A stretch of 64,000 nucleotides of DNA from assembly GCF_002835935.1 (NCBI RefSeq), contig NZ_PJCF01000003.1, positions 186,001 through 250,000 of the forward strand, given 5' to 3'. The DNA comes from Paraglaciecola sp. MB-3u-78 (GTDB lineage: Bacteria; Pseudomonadota; Gammaproteobacteria; Enterobacterales; Alteromonadaceae). This document shows, in pieces, positions 18,149-27,381 of the stretch. The position numbers and the translations under genes are program-made. The notes beneath the pieces were generated by a model. The model was not told the DNA's origin and made no database searches. It saw only the letters and a list, made by a program, of their open reading frames with translations. Every line of letters starts with the position of its first letter. The stretch's first letter is position 1.

Positions 18149-19576
18149 TTAAATATCCTTAAATATTGTTTGATTTCGTCCAGCGTCTTTTGCTTTGAAA
18201 AGGAACGAATCTGCTATTTCGAACGCTTCTTCGAGGGGGCTTTCTTGAGTGATTTGGCATAAACCGCAAGACAACGTCACGGTAACTCGTTGTTCTTTAA
18301 ATTTGTAAGGCAATGCCGATACTTTTTTGCGCATAATTTCTACTTTAGCAAACGCTTCTTCTAAACTGCTATTAGGTAGCAACATGACAAACTCTTCGCC
18401 ACCCCAACGCGCTACAAAGTCTTCTTTGGGTAAGTATTGCCGAATGTGCTTCGCGATAACTTGAAGCGTTTTGTCGCCGACAGAATGGCCATAGGCGTCA
18501 TTGATTTTTTTAAAATGATCAATATCTATTATGCCAATGCATAATGGTGTGGCATTTCTCTGAGCCTGTTGAACTTCAAATTGCGCTTTTTCTTCATACG
18601 CGATTCTGTTTGGTAGTTTTGTGAGTTGGTCCGATAGCGCTGCTTTACGCTGTGTATCGAGCTTTTGTTTATAGGTACTTGCTTCAGATTCAAGTGCAGC
18701 AACACGCTCTTGCATTTTTTTTATCTGCGCAATAGTTACTACTTGTTCTTTTTGATCCGCTAGGGCGGATAATTCAAGTGATGCTTGCATTTTATGGAGG
18801 CTTAGCTTCGCTTGCTCTTTCAGTTCGGTTAACTGTTGGCTATCTGAAATGAACGACTCCAATACTACAATTTGTTTTTTTATTGCACTGTTATATTGGT
18901 CACGAGCTTCGAAATTTTTTGTAGAAACGGCAATGGTTGTCTCAATATTATCGTTGATCATAGTAAGTGATCTATGCAAATTATTGATCAGGCGACTCGC
19001 TGGACTTGCTTCTTTGACCATATCATAGGCCACAAAGCGGATCATTACTAAGCAACACTCCATTATCTCTTTATGGTTTAACCCAGTATTGAGCTTGTGA
19101 TAAATTTCTTGTAAGTGCTTGTTTTTTTTATTATCTGCAAAAAAAGGGGCAATAAGCCCTTTTAATTCTTGCGTAATGGTATCGTGCAGTAACGTTTGTT
19201 CGGGCGTTTGCGAATTGTTTTTATCCGGTGATAATGAGATTAAAAACTCGTTGACTTCCCTTTTAACATCGTCAGACATATGCTCGATTTTGGTCAGTTT
19301 TTTCAACTCTTTTTGTAACTTCAACACAGAGTCGAGGTTGCGCTGTCTAAAAAAATTAGTGTCTTTATTTAGAACCACATTAAGTTTACTAATTATTGCA
19401 GTAGCAGCGTCATAATCGGGCTTGCCCGACAAGTGCTTTTTGAGCATAACAACCTCTTGGTCGAATGTCGGATTTGCACCTTTATAAAAGTTTGCCATAT
19501 TAACAATGAATATTGATAGTTTGTCTAAATAATGTCGCGAACTCATTAATTGTTGATGAGGCGAAACTGCTGTCAT
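18149..19576 (-). CDS. Diguanylate cyclase (GGDEF domain)
   Basis: The protein of about 475 residues has a C-terminal GGDEF domain with active-site signature RWGGEEFVMLLP, so it should make cyclic di-GMP from GTP. The product-inhibition RxxD site is absent: the four residues at that position are PKED. The N-terminal 300 residues are helical with a coiled coil (LADQKEQVVTIAQIKKMQER region) and no membrane segment, so the sensor is cytoplasmic. The ATG at 19576 has AAGG upstream; the frame is open to 19681. Confidence 0.9.
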   Translation of the reverse strand: MTAVSPHQQLMSSRHYLDKLSIFIVNMANFYKGANPTFDQEVVMLKKHLSGKPDYDAATAIISKLNVVLNKDTNFFRQRNLDSVLKLQKELKKLTKIEHMSDDVKREVNEFLISLSPDKNNSQTPEQTLLHDTITQELKGLIAPFFADNKKNKHLQEIYHKLNTGLNHKEIMECCLVMIRFVAYDMVKEASPASRLINNLHRSLTMINDNIETTIAVSTKNFEARDQYNSAIKKQIVVLESFISDSQQLTELKEQAKLSLHKMQASLELSALADQKEQVVTIAQIKKMQERVAALESEASTYKQKLDTQRKAALSDQLTKLPNRIAYEEKAQFEVQQAQRNATPLCIGIIDIDHFKKINDAYGHSVGDKTLQVIAKHIRQYLPKEDFVARWGGEEFVMLLPNSSLEEAFAKVEIMRKKVSALPYKFKEQRVTVTLSCGLCQITQESPLEEAFEIADSFLFKAKDAGRNQTIFKDI

Positions 19577-19835
19577 ACTATGGACCTTAATGTGTTGCTT
19601 ATCTTGCGTCCTGATCAGGCACTTCGAAGTTGGAACTAAATGGGTTGATATCCAGTTCGTCTTGTCGTGTGTGGCTTGCACTGCTGTAAATTATAATAAA
19701 AACGTTCTACACATTGCTCATGAAACTCATTGTGTTGTCTAAACGAAATTAAGTAACGCAACAAACCTTCGTGATATCTCTGGCTGCCCGTGTATTCTAT
19801 TAAAATCCTTTACAATCTATCTGACGAGTATTTAA

Positions 19836-20032
19836 CACAAGGTGAAGATTAACCTATGATTGTCTGAAAATGTGTCAGCCATCTGACAGATTAATACAAT
19901 AACTGGTATATTAACCTTCGACTCAATCCCTCACTACAATGAAAATGTTGATGCCAATCAAGTATGATGATAGACAAGAAATAACCAAGTTGATCACAGC
20001 AGCTGATTGGTTTCAAGGGCTACCAGAGGAGG
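19836..20032 (+). pseudogene. Duplicated 5' end of the Crp/Fnr regulator gene
   Basis: This segment repeats the promoter and first 30 or so codons of the regulator at 24295-25044: the protein text TKLITAADWFQGLPEEA is the same. After GAGGAGGC the copy ends at a REP-like motif (ATTATGGGTGGCCTA, from about 20036) and stops. The DNA identity is high but not complete, so the duplication is not recent. The 16-base dyad operator upstream is preserved. Confidence 0.8.
19873..19888. promoter_or_regulatory. Second copy of the TGTCAG-N4-CTGACA dyad
   Basis: A perfect dyad TGTCAG-CCAT-CTGACA sits in the truncated regulator copy at the same place as in the intact one (24229-24244). The central four bases differ while both arms are conserved. 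Confidence 0.6.
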
Positions 20033-20055
20033 CCAAATTATTATGGGTGGCCTAA

Positions 20056-20580
20056 TTAAGTTTTGCCTCGAAAGGCTGAATCGACGCCTTGTTCAACAAT
20101 ATCTATTTTTTGAACAGAAAAATTAATATTCCATTTTATATCTGTATGCTGCTGTATAAACAAATCAAGTGCTGGAGCCAAATGACCTAGCGCGAATGAT
20201 AAAGGCACCGCAATATTCAATGTGCCGGTGAATGCCCTTTTACTGCTAGAAGTTTGACTGTTTAACTCTTCAACTTCATCTAAAATTAATTTGCTGCGTT
20301 GGTAATATCGTTGACCAGTTTCAGTGATGCTAGACATTCGAGTGGTACGATTAATTAGCTTGATACCAAGCTTATGCTCTAACGAAGCTAATCGCTTGCT
20401 CACCGCAGATTTAGCAATATTCAATTGTTCAGCCGCTTTGGTAACATTCCTATTTCTCAGTGAATTGAAGAAACATCTACAAAAATGACTAACCAAACAA
20501 CCACTAGACAGCTCAAAATTGTTTATAAAGGGTAAAATGGCCTTCCATGGTGGGGAAGTTAAAATAACAGCACCAATCAT
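20056..20580 (-). pseudogene. LysR-family regulator, truncated at both ends
   Basis: A LysR DNA-binding domain is clear (NVTKAAEQLNIAKSAVSKRL, then LINRTTRMSSITETGQRYYQ) with the first part of the effector domain. The frame ends about 174 codons in, at VEQGVDSAFRGKT, where it meets the REP-like motif; family members run to about 300. The N-terminal 35 residues do not look like LysR and include a cysteine-rich stretch, so the 5' end is also replaced. It is probably not functional. Confidence 0.75.
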
Positions 20581-20602
20581 TGTCCATAAAGCTGGTGAAT
20601 AT

Positions 20603-20827
20603 TTAAGTGCTGAAAAAAATCAGAATTAACATGCTGCAGCCACTGCTAATTAAGCGGTTTGTGTGTTGTTCGGTTGCTACACTGCCATATGTTTCCATAG
20701 CCCCACGTTTTGGATCCTTCAAAAACAACAACACAAGTGCCGATGTGAATAGCTGACTGTCAAGTAGGATATTTATCAATGGTTGGTTAATAAAAGTCGT
20801 TTGATAGGAGTATTTTAAATCTGGCAT
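20603..20827 (-). pseudogene. Middle fragment of an MFS transporter
   Basis: The piece ALVLLFLKDPKRGAME matches the cytoplasmic loop after helix 6 in spinster-like MFS transporters. Sequence on either side is degenerate. It probably belongs to the same disrupted gene as the N-terminal part at 21309-21653, with a 480-base insertion carrying a CopG antitoxin between them. Confidence 0.5.
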
Positions 20828-20911
20828 TTTACATAAGTGAAGGAAATGCTTCTGTGATTAACTCGACTTCGAGCTGGAAGTTCGATATATAGACTTCACC
20901 GTTACCAAAGC

Positions 20912-21169
20912 TTAGATGTTCCTCCGTCGTTTTTCTTCGAGTTTTCTTTCACCAGCCAAGTTTTCAGCCAACCAAAGTTTTATAATAGATTGCCTAGTAA
21001 CGCCAATCCGATTAGCTTCAATGTCAAGAGATTCCAGCATCCACTCAGGAAAATCAACAATCACTCGTTTTTGTTTTTGTTTCTGTACGGGACGCTTAGG
21101 CTCTGATGACTCTGAGCCTTGAATAGTATAATCAGCATTAAACTCACTTTTAAAACTTTTATCTTCCAT
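20912..21169 (-). CDS. CopG/BrnA-type antitoxin, orphan
   Basis: The 85-residue protein has the conserved ribbon-helix-helix text KRVIVDFPEWMLESLDIEAN then RIGVTRQSIIKLWLAE, typical of CopG antitoxins paired with BrnT-like toxins. No toxin gene is visible on either side. Near-repeats of TACATGTA/GATGTA upstream (about 21210-21230) could be its operator. It sits inside the broken MFS transporter, so it probably arrived by insertion. It may now act as a solitary repressor or antitoxin. Confidence 0.75.
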   Translation of the reverse strand: MEDKSFKSEFNADYTIQGSESSEPKRPVQKQKQKRVIVDFPEWMLESLDIEANRIGVTRQSIIKLWLAENLAGERKLEEKRRRNI

Positions 21170-21308
21170 AATTTATAACCTCTGTTTGTACTGACCAACT
21201 TACATGTATAATTTTACAAGATGTATTTTCATTTTATGAAAAATGACGTTTATTTTACCTATACTCGGCCAATCTCGGATAAGCTTTTTGCCATACCAGC
21301 TAGTACCG

Positions 21309-21653
21309 TCAAAACACTCCAAAAATGAGTGCCGCTGCAATCAGACGGGAACGATGCACACAATCAGCAAGGGCGCCCATAAACAAGCCAGCAATAGAAT
21401 ACAAGACAACAAAAATGAGGCCTGTTAGTAGGCCAAATTGAAAATCGCTCAGGTTAAGTTCGTTATTAATGTCCGTACCAAAACTGGTGATGAGGTTACG
21501 GTCGACCATATTAAGTATATTAAGCACTGTGAGAAATAATAAAATGCCCATTACATTTTTAGATACCGTTTTTTGTAATTTAACCTTCGCTTGATTCATT
21601 GAGTCCCTTGTCACACTTGCTGTGTTGGCGTATTGGCCTAAATTAAAAACCAT
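21309..21653 (-). pseudogene. MFS transporter (spinster-like), N-terminal fragment
   Basis: The first 110 or so residues of an MFS permease are present: helix 1 with LFLTVLNILNMVDRNLITS, then LNLSDFQFGLLTGLIFVVLY for helix 2, and the loop GALADCVHRSRLI before helix 3. The frame then stops. The start overlaps the end of the TonB receptor (or ATG 21599 is used), so the two formed an outer/inner membrane uptake pair before the break. Confidence 0.75.
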
Positions 21654-24090
21654 AATTTACCGTCACTCCGAAGCTTCTTGGTGTATTTGCAGCACCTTGA
21701 ACGATGTGCTTTCGCTCAGCCGACTTGGTTGTCACGCTATCATTGTCACCAGCATTTTTAAGATAGAACTGAACCCAGAAAGACTGATTTTCAGGCTGAG
21801 TCCACGTTAAAAACAAATCAATATTTTCATAGCTATCCGTACGTACTTGGCTTTCGTTGAAAATACGGAACTCTTGCTCATCAACGAACGCAAATTGCCC
21901 AGCAAACCGCAAATCACCTATAGATGAATAAAGGGTATAGTCAGCACGCAGACTTAGCTTATTTTTAGGAGTTTGCAAAAGTGAATTGCCTTCAATACTG
22001 ACGGGACCATCATCGGCACGACCAAAATATGTATTCACATAATTATCGGTCTTTACGAATTCTGAATGGTTGTATGAGTAGCTAGCCATAACGCGAAGGT
22101 TTTCAGATACTAGATAGGTTGACTCTATCTCCAAACCGTATATTTCAGACTTTTCAGCATTAAAGGCAGCGTCAATATTACTCAAAGTAACGGGATTGAG
22201 TACCGTTGTTTTGACTTGCATATCATTATAATCAGAAAAGAATGCGGCCGTATTTATCTGCCAACGGTCATCGATAGACACTTTATATCCAAGTTCATAG
22301 TTAATCAGCGTTTCTTTATCGAATATTGGGTCAATACCCGCGGCTTCAATAAAGCCACCCAGCAACATACCACCGGGCTTATAGCCAGTAGAGATATTGG
22401 CATACATTAGCGTATCTTCATCAGGGGTATATTCAAGCACTAGTCGTCCAGAAACATCCTCCCAGTTATCAGTCAGAGTGCGCAGGTCATTATTTGCGAA
22501 TACATGACCACCTGGGCCAAATGCGCCATTAAATCGATTACCCGAATCGGTTGCAATAAACTGCTCTTCTTGCCCTACTTTTTCATCATATGAATAACGA
22601 AGGCCGCCTTTTAACGACCACTGATCATTAATGTTGTATGCAAGGTCGGCAAAAAATGCATAAGACTCTGCGTCCAAGTCGCCGTATTGATAGTAAAGTG
22701 TTCGTGGCTTAAAGTTTATAATTCCAAGCGTTTCTGCACTGGGATTGGCGTTATCGCCATAGCTATCTAGATTTGCGCTGGCCACATCGCGCTGCCAATA
22801 AGCCAGTTGGCGGTCCTCTTTATAATAGTATGCACCTAGCACCCAATTGAGCGGCCCATCATTGTTTGAAAGTAATTGTAGCTCGTGGGACGTTCGTTCT
22901 CCTGTATCTAATAATGAAATTTCTAACTGACCTCCTGTTTTACCATCAGTATCTATATCAAATAGACGTGATGTTCTATCCAAATCTTCACCTTCCACAT
23001 CGACTTCTGCATCTTCATACCCGCCGATATATCGCAAAGTAGTGGCGCCAATATTCCAGGTCAAATCAACAACAAAGCCTAAAGTTTCAGTGTCGCGTAT
23101 TGGTACTGAATTAAGATCAACGGTGCGTGGATCATTTACACTTGGGTTAATTGTTGTATAACCATCCTGTAGGTTGGCGTAAAGAAAGGAAATATTAGGA
23201 TCACCCTCACCCGTACCAACAACAACACCGGCTGGACTGCCGCTAAGCGCAGTAATATTAGCCTGTGAATAGTATGGACTTAGCTGATAACCAAGATCAC
23301 CGGCAGAGATATGATTGGCACGAGAGCCATAGGCTCTAGTAAAAAGTTGGATGTTGTCTGAGAAGTCATACTCTATGCCTACATTCCAATTTTCTGCATC
23401 CATGGAGTCCAAATCAGGACCGCCGAGATTATTGATGTAACCATCTCGCGACTCAGTTCCGATTGACGCACGATAACGCATTTCGTCAGAGAGGGACCCA
23501 GACGTGGCAAAGTTAAATTTTTGCGTATTAAAATTACCTAACCCCATTCTAAATGTAGATTCAGTTTTTTCAGTTGGTCTTTTTGTTACAATACTCACTG
23601 CGCCGCCCGTAGCATTTCGTCCAAACAGCGTGCCCTGTGGGCCTCTAACAATTTCAATGCGTTGTGTGTCGAAGGATGAGCGATTTATATCTAAGGCATT
23701 ATTCGAATAGATACCATCAACATAGAGCGCAACGCCAGAGTCAACGCCAGGCTGATTGTCTTGCAGGCCTACGCCACGTATAAAAATACGCGCCGGGTTT
23801 GAGTTGTATGACAGTGATGGGGTTAAGTTAAGATAATCAGCCCCCGTACTTATCCCAAGGTCATCCATCATTTTACTGTTATAAGCAGAAATCGCGAGTG
23901 AGGTGTCGTTCAAACTTATTTTACGCTTAGTCGCCGTGACTAAAATCGTTTCAATAGCTAGAGATGAGTCCACTGCTTCCTTATCAGTCGCCATCGCTGA
24001 TTGTTCAGCCGCTATGGCGCTAAAAGAACCAATCAGTGTCATGTATAGAATTGGTCGATATAAGTGTAAGCTGAGTTTATGGTTGTGCAT
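21643..24090 (-). CDS. TonB-dependent outer-membrane receptor
   Basis: The 815-residue protein has a signal peptide, a TonB-box-like IETILVTATKRK, a plug domain (VDGIYSNNALDINRSSFDTQ, then RGPQGTLFGRNATGGAVSIV) and a 22-strand barrel ending in YGF. The length is normal. It imports an unknown substrate with energy from TonB. The Crp/Fnr-type regulator is transcribed divergently, and an MFS transporter gene (now broken) follows, so this was probably a dedicated uptake locus. Confidence 0.93.
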   Translation of the reverse strand: MHNHKLSLHLYRPILYMTLIGSFSAIAAEQSAMATDKEAVDSSLAIETILVTATKRKISLNDTSLAISAYNSKMMDDLGISTGADYLNLTPSLSYNSNPARIFIRGVGLQDNQPGVDSGVALYVDGIYSNNALDINRSSFDTQRIEIVRGPQGTLFGRNATGGAVSIVTKRPTEKTESTFRMGLGNFNTQKFNFATSGSLSDEMRYRASIGTESRDGYINNLGGPDLDSMDAENWNVGIEYDFSDNIQLFTRAYGSRANHISAGDLGYQLSPYYSQANITALSGSPAGVVVGTGEGDPNISFLYANLQDGYTTINPSVNDPRTVDLNSVPIRDTETLGFVVDLTWNIGATTLRYIGGYEDAEVDVEGEDLDRTSRLFDIDTDGKTGGQLEISLLDTGERTSHELQLLSNNDGPLNWVLGAYYYKEDRQLAYWQRDVASANLDSYGDNANPSAETLGIINFKPRTLYYQYGDLDAESYAFFADLAYNINDQWSLKGGLRYSYDEKVGQEEQFIATDSGNRFNGAFGPGGHVFANNDLRTLTDNWEDVSGRLVLEYTPDEDTLMYANISTGYKPGGMLLGGFIEAAGIDPIFDKETLINYELGYKVSIDDRWQINTAAFFSDYNDMQVKTTVLNPVTLSNIDAAFNAEKSEIYGLEIESTYLVSENLRVMASYSYNHSEFVKTDNYVNTYFGRADDGPVSIEGNSLLQTPKNKLSLRADYTLYSSIGDLRFAGQFAFVDEQEFRIFNESQVRTDSYENIDLFLTWTQPENQSFWVQFYLKNAGDNDSVTTKSAERKHIVQGAANTPRSFGVTVNYGF

Positions 24091-24228
24091 CTATATGTTC
24101 TCTTTAATAATTTACTTTTCTACAAAGCCCATCAGTCTCAACATTTTCGTCACTGAACTTTTAAATAAGGGTTCTATGCACCATAGACCTATACAAGGTG
24201 AAGATTAATGTATAATTGTCTGAGAATG

Positions 24229-24244
24229 TGTCAGCTACCTGACA
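24229..24244. promoter_or_regulatory. Dyad operator TGTCAG-N4-CTGACA
   Basis: A perfect 6+6 dyad with a four-base spacer, the spacing used by FNR-type sites, lies 50 bases upstream of the Crp/Fnr-type regulator and 140 bases upstream of the divergent TonB receptor. The same dyad is kept in the truncated copy at 19873-19888. It is the best candidate for the regulator's own binding site. Confidence 0.6.
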
Positions 24245-24294
24245 GATTAATACAATAACGGGTATATTTACGTTTAACTCAATTCATCACTTCA

Positions 24295-25044
24295 ATGAGA
24301 ATATTAATGCCAATCAAGTCTGATGTTACACAACAAATAACCAAGTTGATCACAGCAGCCGATTGGTTTCAAGGGCTACCAGAGGAGGCTATAAACAGAC
24401 TTGTAAATGCTGCTAAATTGGACACTTTTTCTACCAATAGGCCTTTATATCTGATAGGCACGGAAGCCAATAATGTCTTCGGTATATTATCTGGCAATGT
24501 GGAGATTAGTATCAGTAGCTATAACGGAGAAGAATTTACTATTTGCGATGAAGGGGCCGGTTATTGGTTGGGGGAGTTTACGCTCGCTAACGACAGTCCA
24601 AGAATATTAAATGTTGTCGCACAAGAGGAAACCCAAGCCGTTGTTATACCAAAATCTGTGTTGAATGCTATTGGCGACGAATTTCCTTTAATATACCGAA
24701 ATCTTTTTAAAAATCAAACACACCGATTCATCCGACTTTACCAATTGTTTGGTTATATGATTTTTTACCCACTAGAATCGAGATTGGCGTTAATAGCGCT
24801 GAGCTTAGTCGAAACACATGGCGTAAGTCAGGATAATCATATCTTGATTAAGACCAAACTAAGCCAAGCCGACCTGAGTAAACGAACCCTCGGCTCGCGC
24901 CAGAGTGTTAATCAAATACTCCGTAGATGGAGTGTTGAAGATATATTTGTTAAGTCACCAACAGGTTATATAATTAACGATCTTGATGCGCTGAAGTTAA
25001 AACTATCTAGCCCTATTGACTCAGAGTTTCTACCAGGTGTGTAA
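24295..25044 (+). CDS. Crp/Fnr-family transcriptional regulator
   Basis: The 249-residue protein has an N-terminal cyclic-nucleotide-binding-like barrel (residues about 25-125, with GILSGNVEISI and GEFTLAN), a dimer helix, and a C-terminal winged helix with LSQADLSKRTLGSRQSVNQI. There is no N-terminal cysteine cluster, so it is not an oxygen-sensing FNR. The usual cAMP contacts (RE...SS) are not seen, so the ligand is unknown. Starts at 24295 and 24307 are both possible and neither has a strong ribosome site. It is divergent from the TonB receptor. Confidence 0.88.
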   Translation: MRILMPIKSDVTQQITKLITAADWFQGLPEEAINRLVNAAKLDTFSTNRPLYLIGTEANNVFGILSGNVEISISSYNGEEFTICDEGAGYWLGEFTLANDSPRILNVVAQEETQAVVIPKSVLNAIGDEFPLIYRNLFKNQTHRFIRLYQLFGYMIFYPLESRLALIALSLVETHGVSQDNHILIKTKLSQADLSKRTLGSRQSVNQILRRWSVEDIFVKSPTGYIINDLDALKLKLSSPIDSEFLPGV

Positions 25045-25604
25045 TAATTTAATTACACACCGTTTCTCGAGCTTAGGTCGATACCCAAACTCGCAGCAGT
25101 TTTCTGTGAAAATGTAACCGTTTGCTCAGAGCCCGCCTAAGGCACTGCCTCGCCTTCAAGTGAGTTTATCGCATCCCAGTTATCAGCGGTTCCTTCAGGT
25201 GTTCATCATGCAGATGACAGCCATATTTACAATTTTAGCGTGATAAAGCTTATCAGCTTGATTATTTTTTCTGTTGACTCGTTTATGGTTATTCTTGCCT
25301 GGTTGAGATGCAGTTACTTGAGTTCGAAGATTGCTGTTGGGGGCAAAACACACCAAAAAGGTTGGGCACGCTGAGTCTTGGCGGCAGAATAAGAGCCGCC
25401 AACTTATCCTTAAAATCGATGAGATTAAAAATATACATCGGCTAGCCGTTCACCGGTGTGCCATCACGATATGGTGTCTTCAATTAATTTCGCACTTGCC
25501 TATATTGAGGTCCCATGGCAATGCGATAGTTAACAGAGGCTCTCTGTAGTTGCAACAATTTGCCTTCATCATCTTAAGCTAACTGTTTTCCATATAGCGC
25601 TCCA
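25045..25604. other. Intergenic stretch without recognisable gene
   Basis: Only short broken pieces are visible, such as leftward AGSEQTVTFSQKTAASLGI. I see no intact gene, no hairpin with a T run and no RNA gene. Confidence 0.4.
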
Positions 25605-26558
25605 CTAAGCCTCAACGTGTTGGTCAAAGCTACTGATAGTTGTTGCTGCCTTATAAACAACCGAACCGATTTGAAAGTGCATTAATTTTTCTAAACCATC
25701 TTGGCGTTTAGGTGTTGCTGTAAAACCATGGATATATTTAGCATCCACAGCTTTCTTCTGCTGGCTTTTAAGTTTACCAGTGAACTTGATTTTTTCTAAT
25801 TGGCTACCTGCAAATCGTTTGTCACTGTATTCTGGCGCTATTTCAATATAAGTATTTAACTGATTCAAAGTTGATTGAAGTTGTGATTTAGTTACCTTTC
25901 GAGTAGCTGCCAATATTGACCACTTATCATTATAAGGAATGCCTTCATTGTTAATGAAAATACTATTGTTATTTTTTCTTGGCTCTAGCTGCAGCGGTAA
26001 TGCAATGAGGTTACCAAAGCCCCCCTCTGGCATAATATCTTGGTTAGGAAATAGTCTATTGAAGCAATAAAATGATAGTAACGGATAGCGTTCCATTGTT
26101 TTACGAAGTAAACCATTACCTAATCGCCGAGCATCACTAGCAGCTTCAGCTTGTGAGAAAAAGATCCATATATGGCCACCGTTGCCACTTATTGAACGTT
26201 CTAATAGATAGGGAATATTTAACGATTCGCAAGTCGTTGCAAATGCAGATGTAGCCTCAAACCAGTCCTCTTTATCAAAATCGGCTGCAAGTAAATACGT
26301 TGAATTATCAGTTAATAGAGGGTAGATGCCGATGGTTTTAAACCCTTTCAAATGTCCATAAACGGCTTGGTGATCTGGTACTTTAAAGTTCTGATTTTTA
26401 CATTCAGTACAGCCGATTTTTGGTTTGTTGCAAATTTTTGGTTGACATTCATTCCAGCAAGCAGGTGAATAGCCACTCCTACCATTTTTTGATTCCCATC
26501 TAAACGGGTAAACATCGTTACGGCCTTTAAAATATGAAAGAAAAAGATCAATTTTTTT
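25605..26558 (-). pseudogene. TOTE-type primase with helicase remnant, copy A
   Basis: The frame is open for 318 codons from a TAG at 26559-26561. It begins FLSYFKGRNDVYPFRWES, passes a cysteine cluster (ACWNECQPKIC...CTEC), then the archaeo-eukaryotic primase core (LLAADFDKEDW, ERSISGNGGHIWIFF), and ends in helicase text (FTGKLKSQQKKAVDAKYIHG then FTATPKRQDG). The helicase Walker A and DEAH segment between KAVDA and AKYIHG is missing in frame. No start codon exists at the natural N-terminus because a ParE fragment is fused there. An active enzyme is unlikely. The assignment rests on recognised family motifs. Confidence 0.7.
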
Positions 26559-26807
26559 CTACAGGAAAGCTTCTAGCACCATTATAAACATCACTTCTTT
26601 CCTTACCGAAGTCAGGGTATTGAGCTAGTTTGAATAGGCTGAGTCTATGGTTTGAGCATATACTTCTGCCTGTGTGCTCCCCCAAGATGCAATTGTTGTT
26701 GAAATTATTTTGAATAAATCCTCTTCAGCTAAAGGAGATAACCTATAGTTCGACATTGACGCCATTGCTTGTAGACTTTCCATCTACTGCGCTGGAGGCT
26801 TGTTCAA
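25631..26807. repeat. 1.18-kb direct repeat, copy A
   Basis: The segment is nearly identical to 31522-32699 in the same orientation. It carries the TOTE fragment and the end of a ParE toxin gene. The copy-A version has lost one base in the toxin (GAATAGG at about 26636 against GAATAAGG in copy B). Confidence 0.93.
26548..26756 (-). pseudogene. ParE toxin fragment, frameshifted (copy A)
   Basis: This copies the truncated ParE toxin at 32439-32648. A one-base deletion breaks the frame, and the antitoxin gene that should precede it is missing after 26807. The 3' end runs into the TOTE fragment. Confidence 0.7.
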
Positions 26808-26830
26808 GTTTAATAATTAGAAGTGATAAA

Positions 26831-26925
26831 ACAAAAAAAAGCTCGAATATTACTATTCGGGCTCTTCATAAACGTTTGAATTTCTATGCAATAATCATTT
26901 CTGATTTATTACATCATGCCGCCCA
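26831..26925. repeat. groEL 3'-end-like repeat with hairpin, copy A
   Basis: A hairpin (GCTCGAAT/ATTCGGGC, 26831-26853) is followed by ATTACATCATGCCGCCCA at 26908-26925. That 18-base block equals the end of groEL (37428-37445) and reads GGMM-stop on the minus strand. Beyond it (26930-27035) lies an arm with TACCCC and ATGCAA motifs shared with the copy at 33.2 kb. I read it as a displaced attachment site. Confidence 0.7.
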
Positions 26926-27381
26926 CTGGCACATATGCCATTGATATTATTAATAAAATAAAAAAACTGAAAACTATACCCCACTTTATACCCCTTTGAA
27001 TCATGCAATTCTATGCAACCTTGTAATAAATCCCATCAGTTAGTGTAAATGAGGGACAAAGGATGACTAATTAGCTTAAATCGACATATTTGAATTAAAT
27101 ATCCAATGACAAAATTACGGCAAAACCGGCCGTACGCCGTTCAAAATTGTACGGGAAGAATGAGCCATAAGCGGTCATAAGCTAATTGTCTACAAAAGAC
27201 TTAAATCGTCCTAATTGCTGAGGTAAGAAATCTAGAAAAAGCTGTCATTTAACGTTGTTCTGACCCTAATAGCTTTTAAATTATCGTCATTTGAGTTTCG
27301 TATGGTTTGAATGATTAGCTGTATCTAATCCAACTAACCAAGACCCAACGAGGTAGGTCTTGGTTAGTCATTATTAATTTG
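26926..27381. other. Arm region and intergenic stretch
   Basis: 26930-27035 resembles 33228-33345 (AATAAAATAAAAAA, TACCCC, CTATGCAA). The remainder holds no gene that I can support. A perfect 13-base inverted repeat (ACTAACCAAGACC, 27333-27345 with 27356-27368) ends just past the lipoprotein gene; it lacks a T run on either strand. Confidence 0.5.

Noticed and set aside
26348-26551. A separate small gene upstream of the primase fragment (and its copy at 32239-32442)
   Set aside because: The other frame over the same bases continues the primase protein (FKGRNDVY and the cysteine cluster), so this reading is a shadow.
27333-27368. Perfect 13-base inverted repeat as a terminator of the DUF1996 gene
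   Set aside because: No T run follows the stem on either strand; it is recorded only as a hairpin.
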